From assembly GCA_934154445.1 (NCBI GenBank), contig CAKPGC010000016.1:1-25996 (forward strand): a DNA stretch of 25,996 nucleotides. The letters run 5' to 3'. The notes under the pieces are model-generated. The model was given only the letters and a program-made list of their open reading frames with translations. It was not told the DNA's origin and did not search any database. The DNA is from an uncultured Clostridia bacterium. GTDB lineage: Bacteria > Bacillota > Clostridia > TANB77 > CAG-508. Made by a program: the position numbers and the translations under genes. Positions 7,149 to 14,133 of the stretch are shown in pieces. Position 1 is the first letter of the stretch, and every line of letters starts with the position of its first letter.

Positions 7149-7170
7149 AATATGAAATACATTTCATATA
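7149..7170. promoter_or_regulatory. TetR operator copy 2
   Basis: AATATGAA-N6-TTCATATA matches copy 1 in 15 of 16 arm bases with identical 6-bp spacing. It covers the predicted ABC transcription start and ends just before the AAGGAGG ribosome-binding site (7171-7177). Its centre is 62 bp from the centre of copy 1. Confidence 0.8.
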
Positions 7171-7182
7171 GAAGGAGGTAAC

Positions 7183-7893
7183 ATGGAAAAAATAGTAGAA
7201 CTAAAAAATTTAAGTAAAATTTATAATACAGGAGAAAAAGAATTCAAGGCACTTGATAATATTGATTTATCAATCAATAAAGGAGAATTTGTTGTAATAC
7301 TTGGACCATCAGGAGCAGGCAAATCAACTTTATTAAATTTAATAGGTGGTATGGATACACCAACAAAGGGAAGTATAAAAATAGATGGAGAAGAAATCTC
7401 AAAATACAATGAGAATCAATTAAGTGAATATAGAGCAGAAAACATTGGCTTTATTTTCCAATTTTATAATATACTGCCAACACTCACAGTATTAGAAAAT
7501 GTAGAGTTAATAAAAGACGTGGTTAAAAATGGAAACGATAGTAAAGAAGCAATTAAAGCTGTTGGATTAGAAGAACATATAAACAAATTTCCAAACCAAC
7601 TATCTGGTGGTGAACAACAAAGAGTATCAATAGCAAGGGCAATTGCTAAAAATCCAAAATTATTATTATGTGATGAACCAACAGGAGCTTTAGATTCTAA
7701 AACAGGTGTAGAAGTTTTAAAATTACTAAAAAAACAATGTGATGGAAACAATGGAGCAAATACAGTAATAATTGTAACGCACAATAGCTTATTTGCAGAA
7801 ATTGCAGATACGGTAATAAGAGTAAAAAACGGAAAAATTGAGAGTGTAACTTCAAACGAAAAACCTAAAAAGATTGATGAGGTGAAATGGTAA
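7183..7893 (+). CDS. ABC transporter ATP-binding protein (MacB/LolD type)
   Basis: This 236-residue nucleotide-binding subunit shows every expected motif in order. They are Walker A GPSGAGKST (about residues 41-49), the Q-loop in FIFQFYNILPTLTVLENV, the signature LSGGEQQR (about 140), Walker B LLLCDEPTGALD, and the switch His in VIIVTHN. The FNILPTL-type Q-loop context and DEPTGALD place it in the MacB/LolD/BceA class, which works with FtsX-type permeases instead of classical transmembrane domains. The gene starts 5 nt after AAGGAGG and ends 1 nt before the permease start, so the two are translated as a pair. It is controlled by the TetR operators upstream. Confidence 0.96.
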   Translation: MEKIVELKNLSKIYNTGEKEFKALDNIDLSINKGEFVVILGPSGAGKSTLLNLIGGMDTPTKGSIKIDGEEISKYNENQLSEYRAENIGFIFQFYNILPTLTVLENVELIKDVVKNGNDSKEAIKAVGLEEHINKFPNQLSGGEQQRVSIARAIAKNPKLLLCDEPTGALDSKTGVEVLKLLKKQCDGNNGANTVIIVTHNSLFAEIADTVIRVKNGKIESVTSNEKPKKIDEVKW

Positions 7894-7894
7894 T

Positions 7895-10264
7895 ATGCTA
7901 AGAAAAAAAATGATTCGTGATATTAAACAGAACTTATCACAGTTTATTACAATATTTTTAATGGTTTTTATAGGAGTTATGGCATATAGTGGAATAGAAA
8001 GCTACATGGAAGGAATGAAACAAACCGCAAATAACTTTTATGGGGAATATAACTTACAAGATTTAAATGCAATTGGAACATTGTCAAAAGACAACTTAGA
8101 TACAATAAATCAAATTAATAACGTAAAAAATGCAGAAGGAAAATTAACAGTAAGTACAGTATTAGATAATAACAATGACATTACAGTTTCTATGAATTTT
8201 ATAGAAACAAATGAAATATCCAAATTTTATATTGTAGAAGGAAAAGAATTCAATTCAAACACAAAAGGAATTTGGGTTGACAACTTTTTTGGAGAAAAAA
8301 ATAACTTAAAAATCGGAGACGTCTTAAAAATTAAATATGATGGATATGTTTTTGAAGAAGAAATAGTAGGTTTTATAAATGTTCCAGACCATGTTTATGA
8401 TGTAAAAGATGAGTCACAATTATATCCAGATCATAGAAACTTTGGATTTGTTTATGCATCAATAAACGAACTAGAAGGTTATATAAAAAATCAAATAATG
8501 AATGAAATGAATATTACAGATACAGAATTGTTTGAAAAATATATGCCAAATTTCAATTACAAAGATTATATAAAATATAATTATATAATGGTTGATATAG
8601 ATAATAAAGATAAAATAAATGATGTTAAAAACAATATTGAAGAAAAAATAGAAAATGTAGTACTAATAAATATAGAAGATACCGCTTCTTATGCACAATA
8701 TCAAGGAGAAATTGAAGAAGGAGAAACATATATTGGTGTATTTTCAGGATTATTCTTATTTATAGCATTACTTTCTGTTGTTACAACAATGACAAGAGTT
8801 GTAAAAAAACAAAGAATTCAAATAGGTACACTAAAAGCACTTGGGTTTAAACAAGGAAGAATAATATTACATTACATTAGCTATAGCTTCTGGATTTCTT
8901 TATTTGCATCAATACTAGGATTAATTGCAGGAAGATACTTTATTGGAAATGTATTTATTGGATTGGAAATGAGTTTCTTCCAAATTCCAAATGGAAAACC
9001 AATAATTAAAACAGATTCATATATTGTTGCTTTTCTTGTTGTTTTATGTGTTTCATTTGTTACATATCTAGCTACAAGAAAAATATTAAAAGAAAAAACT
9101 GCAGAAACATTAAGAAACGAAATTCCAAAAGTAAAAAGTAATTCACTAAATATAACAACAATTGGAATATTTAAAAAAATGAGTTTCAACACAAAATGGA
9201 ATATAAGAGATATGTTTAGAAATAAAGCAAGAACACTTACCGGAATTGTAGGTGTTACAGCATGTGCAATGTTAATTGTATGTAGCTTAGGAATGTTAAA
9301 CAGTATGAATTACTTTATTGATTTACAATTTAATAAACTATTTAATTTTGATTATAAATTAAGTTTAAAATCAAATCTAGACACTAAATCACTTGATGAT
9401 CTAATGAATAAATATGGTTATAATACATCAGAAAGTTTATATATCGAAATAAAAGATAAAGATGGAAATAAAGAATCAAATAATGTTTTTATAACAGATA
9501 GTAATGAATATGTTAGATTTGTTGATGATAAAGATAACTTTATAGAACTAAACAATGATAATGGCGTTTACGTTACATATAAACTAGCCAAAACAAATGG
9601 ATACAAAATAGGAGATGAAATAACCTGGCATATTTCAGGAGACAATAATTATTATACATCAAAAATTGTAGGATTTAACAAAGATCCTCAAAATCAAAAT
9701 ATGACAATGACAAGAAAATACTTAGAAAGCTTAAATATTGAATATAATCCAGACTCATTATATACAAATATAGATTTAAGTAATACTAAAGAAATCCAAA
9801 ACGTAGATGTAATATCAAACAAAGAAGAACTAAAAAAGGGAATGGATAACATGCTTGAGACAATGAAGACTATGATTACCCTTATTATAATTATAGCTGT
9901 TGTTCTTGGATTTGTAATTATATACAACTTAGGAATATTATCTTATTCAGAAAAGCAATATCAATTTGCTACACTAAAAGTTTTAGGATTTAAAGATAAA
10001 CAAATTAAAAAAATATTTATAAGACAAAACAATATTATTGCCATTATATCAATAATTTTGGGACTACCAGCAGGATTTTATTTAACAGATTGGCTATTCA
10101 AAACAGCTATCGAAGATAGTTATGATTTTGGAGCTCATATAAATATCGAAACTTATATAATAGCTGCAATAGGAACATTTATTGTATCTTATGTAGTCTC
10201 TAAACTACTAGCAAAAAAAATAAAGAAAATAGACATGGTATCAAGTTTAAAAGGAAATGAATAA
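7895..10264 (+). CDS. ABC transporter permease with two FtsX domains
   Basis: This 789-residue membrane subunit partners the preceding ATPase. The layout is one N-terminal membrane segment (about residues 15-35), a large extracytoplasmic MacB-like domain (about 40-275), a three-segment FtsX core (about 280-400, including GTLKALGFKQGRIILHYISY), another membrane segment (about 445-468), a second outer domain, and a second FtsX core (about 655-780, including ATLKVLGFKDKQIKKIFIRQ). Duplicated FtsX cores in one chain are typical of Gram-positive MacB/BceB-like or lipoprotein/drug exporters, which move substrates mechanically from the outer leaflet. The cargo is unknown; a TetR-controlled efflux role is inferred. 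The stop codon abuts the ATG of a MutL-like remnant. Confidence 0.94.
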   Translation: MLRKKMIRDIKQNLSQFITIFLMVFIGVMAYSGIESYMEGMKQTANNFYGEYNLQDLNAIGTLSKDNLDTINQINNVKNAEGKLTVSTVLDNNNDITVSMNFIETNEISKFYIVEGKEFNSNTKGIWVDNFFGEKNNLKIGDVLKIKYDGYVFEEEIVGFINVPDHVYDVKDESQLYPDHRNFGFVYASINELEGYIKNQIMNEMNITDTELFEKYMPNFNYKDYIKYNYIMVDIDNKDKINDVKNNIEEKIENVVLINIEDTASYAQYQGEIEEGETYIGVFSGLFLFIALLSVVTTMTRVVKKQRIQIGTLKALGFKQGRIILHYISYSFWISLFASILGLIAGRYFIGNVFIGLEMSFFQIPNGKPIIKTDSYIVAFLVVLCVSFVTYLATRKILKEKTAETLRNEIPKVKSNSLNITTIGIFKKMSFNTKWNIRDMFRNKARTLTGIVGVTACAMLIVCSLGMLNSMNYFIDLQFNKLFNFDYKLSLKSNLDTKSLDDLMNKYGYNTSESLYIEIKDKDGNKESNNVFITDSNEYVRFVDDKDNFIELNNDNGVYVTYKLAKTNGYKIGDEITWHISGDNNYYTSKIVGFNKDPQNQNMTMTRKYLESLNIEYNPDSLYTNIDLSNTKEIQNVDVISNKEELKKGMDNMLETMKTMITLIIIIAVVLGFVIIYNLGILSYSEKQYQFATLKVLGFKDKQIKKIFIRQNNIIAIISIILGLPAGFYLTDWLFKTAIEDSYDFGAHINIETYIIAAIGTFIVSYVVSKLLAKKIKKIDMVSSLKGNE

Positions 10265-10393
10265 ATGGGAAAAATTGTATTATTAGATGATTTAACAATA
10301 AATCAAATAGCTGCAGGAGAATTTATTGAAAGACCAGTTAATGTTGTAAAAGAACTAATTGATAAAGACTTTATAGAAAAAATAACAAGCTAA
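10265..10393 (+). pseudogene. mutL: MutL N-terminal remnant
   Basis: This 42-codon frame starts on the base after the permease stop and reads MGKIVLLDDLTINQIAAGEF then IERPVNVVKELIDKDF. It matches the first helix and motif I of DNA mismatch repair protein MutL ([20 protein letters not shown]), whose usual length is 600 or more. It is lost just where the ATP-binding ENxxDA should follow and ends in an unrelated tail. No further MutL sequence appears before the ZIP gene's AGGAGG. It therefore cannot be a working MutL. It is either a deletion or recombination scar, or a short translated leader. The match is short but dense, and MutL motif I is distinctive. Confidence 0.72.
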
Positions 10394-10415
10394 AATATAG
10401 GAGGAAAAAATAATA

Positions 10416-11195
10416 ATGAATAATATATCTATAGGATTGTTAATACCATTTTTAGGTACAACACTTGGATCTGCAATGGTATTCTTAATGAAAAAAGAAA
10501 TGAACAAAAAAGTAGAAAAAATCTTATTAGGATTTGCATCAGGAGTAATGATAGCAGCATCAGTATGGTCATTGTTAATACCATCAATGGAAATGGCAGA
10601 AACACAAGGAAAAATTGCTTGGATTCCAGCAGCAATAGGATTCTTATTGGGAATTACATTTCTTTTAGTGTTAGATAGTGTAGTTCCACATATCCACTTA
10701 GAAAGTGAAAAGCCAGAAGGAATGAAATCCAAATTAAAAAAGACAACAATGATGGTATTTGCAGTAACATTACACAATATACCAGAGGGAATGGCAGTTG
10801 GAGTTACATTTGCTGGAGCGTTAGCACAGAATGCAGGAATTACAATGGCAGGAGCTTTTGCATTAGCCATAGGAATTGCTATTCAAAACTTTCCAGAAGG
10901 GGCAATAATTTCAATGCCATTAGAAAGTGAAGGAATATCAAAAACAAAAGCATTTTTATATGGTACATTGTCAGGAATTGTTGAACCAATTGGTGCAATT
11001 ATCACAATACTTCTTACAAATGCAGTTGTTCCAATTTTGCCATATTTATTATCTTTTGCAGCAGGTGCAATGATTTACGTTGTTGTAGAAGAATTGATTC
11101 CAGAGTCACAAGCAGGAGATCATTCAAATATAGGAACAATTGGGGTTGCAATTGGATTCATAATTATGATGATTTTAGATGTTGCATTAGGTTAA
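10416..11195 (+). CDS. ZIP-family metal transporter
   Basis: This 259-residue membrane protein takes divalent metal (Zn2+ or similar) into the cytoplasm. Family marks are the metal-binding HNIPEGMAVGV (helix IV) and QNFPEGAIISMPL (helix V), with VEELIPES in a later segment. About eight hydrophobic segments and a histidine pair in the VVPHIHLES loop complete the picture. Length and layout resemble bacterial ZupT-like or GufA-like proteins. The start at 10416 has AGGAGG at 10399-10404. It is followed by its own terminator. It may be read from the upstream ABC operon, since no terminator separates them. Confidence 0.94.
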   Translation: MNNISIGLLIPFLGTTLGSAMVFLMKKEMNKKVEKILLGFASGVMIAASVWSLLIPSMEMAETQGKIAWIPAAIGFLLGITFLLVLDSVVPHIHLESEKPEGMKSKLKKTTMMVFAVTLHNIPEGMAVGVTFAGALAQNAGITMAGAFALAIGIAIQNFPEGAIISMPLESEGISKTKAFLYGTLSGIVEPIGAIITILLTNAVVPILPYLLSFAAGAMIYVVVEELIPESQAGDHSNIGTIGVAIGFIIMMILDVALG

Positions 11196-11215
11196 TATTT
11201 ATAAATAAATAAAAG

Positions 11216-11237
11216 GGTGGCATTGCCATCTTTTTTT
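11216..11237 (+). terminator. Terminator after ZIP transporter
   Basis: The short stem GGTGGC / GCCATC (one G-T pair) with a 3-nt loop is followed by seven T. It lies 20 nt after the ZIP stop codon, and A-residues before the stem can pair with the T tract. Confidence 0.83.
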
Positions 11238-11266
11238 ATTTAAATTATAAACTTCTTCAACACCAA

Positions 11267-11295
11267 TTGACAAAAAGTATCAAAAAAGATATAAT
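11267..11295 (+). promoter_or_regulatory. Promoter of MATE-kinase fusion gene
   Basis: Perfect TTGACA (11267-11272) and TATAAT (11290-11295) boxes with a 17-bp spacer lie about 60 nt before the start codon. No operator-like dyad is obvious. Confidence 0.87.
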
Positions 11296-11354
11296 AGATA
11301 AGTTGGCATAAAAGTCATAATAAATATTATATATAGAGAGAAAAGAGTGAAAAA

Positions 11355-13379
11355 ATGGAACAAGAAGAAAACATATTAGGAAAAGAAAAAGTAGGAAAAT
11401 TGATAAGAAAATTCTCAATTCCTTGCATTATTTCAATGTTGGTAAACTCATTATACAATATAGTTGACCAAATTTTCATTGGACAAGGTGTAGGCTATTT
11501 AGGAAATGGTGCTACAAATGTAGTATTTCCATTAGTAATGATAGGATTAGCATTTTCATTGATGCTAGGAGATGGCTCATCTGCATATTTAAGTTTAAAA
11601 CTTGGAGAAAAAAAGAAAAAAGAAGCGGAAACAGGAATTGGAAATGGTATATTATTATCAACAATAGTATCAATACTATTTTGTATAATAACATTAATAT
11701 TTTTACAACAATTTTTAAGAATATTTGGATGTACAGAAAATTTAAAAAGCTATGCAATAGCTTATGGTAGTATAATAGCAATAGGATTTCCATTTTCTAT
11801 GATTGGAACAACCTTAAATTCAATAATCAGAGCAGATGGAAGTCCAAAATATTCAATGATAAGTATGGTAACTGGAGCAATACTAAATACAATATTAGAT
11901 CCTATATTTATATTTGTTTTTCATAAAGGAGTTGAAGGAGCAGCAATAGCAACAGTTATAAGCCAAATCTTAACATTTATATTAAACATTGCCTATATCA
12001 AAAGATTTAAAACAATAACACTTTCAAAAGAATGTTTTAAATTAAAAAAAGATGTGTGTAAAAAGATTGCTATGCTTGGAATAAGTAGTTTTATAACGCA
12101 AATGAGTATAGTATGTGTTATGACAGCAGAAAATAATTTACTCGGAAAATATGGTGCAAACAGCAAATATGGAGCAGAAATCCCAATTACAGTATTAGGA
12201 ATAGTAATGAAAATAAACCAAATTTTAAATAGCATTATAATAGGAATTGCAGCAGGAAGCCAACCAATATTGGGATACAATTACGGTGCTAAAAAATATG
12301 ATAGAGTAAAACAAACATTAAAAATAGTTTTAGGCTCAAGCTTAGTAATAAGCGCAATTGCATTTATATTATTCCAAACAATACCAGATAAACTAATTTT
12401 AATATTTGGTAGCGGAGATGAAAACTATATGGAATTTGCATGTTTAGCATTTAGAATATATTTATTACTTTGCATATTCAATGGTGTTCAAATACCGGCA
12501 GGAATCTTCTTTCAAGCAATTGGAAAAAGCACAAAAAGTGCAATATTATCACTTTCAAGACAAATTGCTATATTAATTCCTGCAATGATTGTACTTAGCC
12601 ACATATATGGAATTATGGGAGTATTAAGTGCAGGACCTGTTGCAGACGGATTAGCATTTCTTTTAGCATTAATATTATTATTAAAGGAATCTAAAAATTT
12701 GAAAAAAGCTGAACAATCTAATAGTAGGATACAAGTAACCGATAAAAACGAAGAACAAAGGTCAGATAATAAAATCATTATTACAATTGCAAGAGAATAT
12801 GGCTCTGGCGGAAGATATATAGGCAAACTAGTTGCAGAAAAACTCGGAATAAAATTATACGATAAAGAAATTATAGAAAAAATGGCAGAAACCACAGGTT
12901 TTTCTGAAGAGTACATAAAAGATAATGAACAAAAAAGAAATGCATTAGACAATTTCAATAATGGATATTATACAGGACTTAACAACTCAGACGAATTATT
13001 TATAAAAGAGTCAGAATTAATAAAAAGTCTTGCATCAAAAGGCTCTTGTGTCATTGTTGGTAGATGTGCAGACTTTATTTTAAAAGATGAAAAAAACATA
13101 TTAAAAGTATTTATAAATAGTTCAATGAATAATAAAATAAAAAGGGCAACAGAATTTTATGGTATGAATGAAAATAAAGCAAAAAAAGAAATTATTAAAA
13201 TAAATAAATTAAGAGCAAATCATTACAAATATTATACAGATAAAAATTGGTCTGATCCATCAAATTACGATGTTTGTATTAACAGTGATTCAATTGGAAT
13301 TGATAATACAGTTAATTTGATATGTAATATGGTCAATTTCCATATAAAATCCGAAAAAACAACAATTACAAACTTTTAA
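11355..13379 (+). CDS. MATE transporter fused to cytidylate kinase-like domain
   Basis: This is one unbroken 674-codon frame. Residues 1 to about 445 are a complete MATE-family multidrug/cation antiporter: about 12 membrane segments, PCIISMLVNSLYNIVDQIFIG at the start, and a matching second half with GIAAGSQPILGYNYGAKKYD. After a hydrophilic Lys/Glu/Ser/Asn linker (about 446-471), residues 472 to about 660 form a cytidylate-kinase-like domain. It opens IIITIAREYGSGGRYIGKLV, where GSGG-x5 acts as the P-loop, and continues LGIKLYDKEIIEKMAE, GSCVIVGRCADFIL and SDPSNYDVCINSD. The usual Gram-positive MATE protein is about 450 residues, so the C-terminal domain is an addition. No internal stop or ribosome-binding site separates the parts. 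The function of the kinase-like domain is unknown; nucleotide-dependent control of transport is only a guess. Confidence 0.9.
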   Translation: MEQEENILGKEKVGKLIRKFSIPCIISMLVNSLYNIVDQIFIGQGVGYLGNGATNVVFPLVMIGLAFSLMLGDGSSAYLSLKLGEKKKKEAETGIGNGILLSTIVSILFCIITLIFLQQFLRIFGCTENLKSYAIAYGSIIAIGFPFSMIGTTLNSIIRADGSPKYSMISMVTGAILNTILDPIFIFVFHKGVEGAAIATVISQILTFILNIAYIKRFKTITLSKECFKLKKDVCKKIAMLGISSFITQMSIVCVMTAENNLLGKYGANSKYGAEIPITVLGIVMKINQILNSIIIGIAAGSQPILGYNYGAKKYDRVKQTLKIVLGSSLVISAIAFILFQTIPDKLILIFGSGDENYMEFACLAFRIYLLLCIFNGVQIPAGIFFQAIGKSTKSAILSLSRQIAILIPAMIVLSHIYGIMGVLSAGPVADGLAFLLALILLLKESKNLKKAEQSNSRIQVTDKNEEQRSDNKIIITIAREYGSGGRYIGKLVAEKLGIKLYDKEIIEKMAETTGFSEEYIKDNEQKRNALDNFNNGYYTGLNNSDELFIKESELIKSLASKGSCVIVGRCADFILKDEKNILKVFINSSMNNKIKRATEFYGMNENKAKKEIIKINKLRANHYKYYTDKNWSDPSNYDVCINSDSIGIDNTVNLICNMVNFHIKSEKTTITNF

Positions 13380-13408
13380 TAAAAAATATAGCAAAGGAGA
13401 AATATTAT

Positions 13409-13780
13409 ATGAATAAGAAAATAAAAACAGGAATAATCATATTTATTTTTATATTAATAATATTGGCAACAATAATATTATTAAATAGAACTTTAACAAG
13501 AAAATATACAATAGAAGAATTGACTGGAATTAATTTTGACACAATTGAATATGTAGTTTATGACGAGCAAAATAATTATGACATAAATAAATTTAAAAAT
13601 GAATTTGAAAATATCAAATTAACTAAAAATAAATATATTTTCGAAAAAATAGAACAAACAAAAGACATAACTATACCTTGGAAATGCTATAATGCAAATG
13701 GTGAAAATATACTTACTCTTCGCTACGAATGTGATAAAAAATATTTACACATTAATAATGAAAAGTATATAGTAAGATAA
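13409..13780 (+). CDS. Small unknown membrane-anchored protein
   Basis: I do not recognise this 123-residue protein. It has a short basic start (MNKKIKTG), one hydrophobic segment (about residues 8-27, IIIFIFILIILATIILL), then a polar, Lys/Asn/Glu-rich part with one conserved-looking WKCYNANGENILTLRYEC stretch containing two cysteines. This suggests an N-terminal anchor with an exposed small domain. The start has AAAGGAG about 10 nt upstream. It lies 29 nt after the MATE-kinase gene, so the two may be co-transcribed. A terminator follows about 95 nt later. Confidence 0.72.
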   Translation: MNKKIKTGIIIFIFILIILATIILLNRTLTRKYTIEELTGINFDTIEYVVYDEQNNYDINKFKNEFENIKLTKNKYIFEKIEQTKDITIPWKCYNANGENILTLRYECDKKYLHINNEKYIVR

Positions 13781-13874
13781 GCTAGTACACATATAAAGTT
13801 AGCAAATTTAAAAAAACAATCTAAAAAGATTAACAATTACACGAAAAATATTATTTCAGTTATATAAAAAATAC

Positions 13875-13912
13875 AATAGTTAATTACAAATAAGTAGTTA
13901 ACTATTTTTTTT
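13875..13912 (+). terminator. Terminator closing the MATE-kinase unit
   Basis: A 13-bp stem with one mismatch (AATAGTTAATTAC / GTAGTTAACTATT), a 6-nt loop and a run of eight T lie here. Flanking AAATACAA and TTGTATTT could lengthen the stem. It isolates the fatty-acid operon from upstream transcription. Confidence 0.86.
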
Positions 13913-14043
13913 GTATTTAAACTAAGTGTTCAGTTAATAAGTGATTTTTTAAAAAAATATTTCCTAAAGCACTGAAAACAGATTATACTGACTTACCAGT
14001 CTAAAGACATTAATTTATTATTATGATATAAGTATGATACAAA

Positions 14044-14061
14044 ATTTAGATTATACTAAAT
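14044..14061. promoter_or_regulatory. Candidate operator over the fatty-acid operon -10 box
   Basis: The perfect inverted repeat ATTTAG-ATTATA-CTAAAT encloses the presumed -10 box TATACT (14052-14057). After one mismatch the match continues for two more bases outward. A repressor here would block the promoter. Known Firmicute fatty-acid regulators are FapR and FabT. The spacing only loosely resembles their sites and neither regulator gene is in the window, so the binder is unknown. Confidence 0.4.
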
Positions 14062-14093
14062 ATTAATATAAAAATAAATGAAGAAGGGAGCGT

Positions 14094-14114
14094 ATGGTTT
14101 ATTTAAGTTATTAA
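14094..14114 (+). other. Six-codon upstream open frame (possible leader peptide)
   Basis: ATG at 14094 follows GAAGGGAG (14083-14090) at good spacing and reads MVYLSY then TAA. It is out of frame with the acyl-CoA synthetase start 20 nt after its stop. That start lacks a convincing ribosome-binding site of its own. It may couple translation or simply be chance. Confidence 0.3.
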
Positions 14115-14133
14115 ATATATCATTCAAGAAAAA

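Larger units (their letters stand above)
13913..14133 (+). promoter_or_regulatory. Upstream control region of the fatty-acid operon
   Basis: With the terminator before it, this makes a gene-free gap of about 350 nt. It holds short dyads (ACTG-N6-CAGT near 13987-14000), a candidate -10 TATACT (14052-14057) with no good -35, a perfect palindrome over that -10 box, and a strong ribosome-binding site serving a six-codon frame. No protein-coding frame of normal length is present. No FapR consensus box (TTAGTACC type) was seen. Confidence 0.5.

Noticed and set aside
10355..10870. Long minus-strand open frame opposite the ZIP gene
   Set aside because: It is a shadow of the ZIP coding strand; the plus strand shows all ZIP motifs and the minus frame has none.
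14029..14034. A -35 box for the fatty-acid promoter (TAAGTA)
   Set aside because: It is too far from consensus to list as a box; the promoter may depend on an activator or lie elsewhere in the gap.
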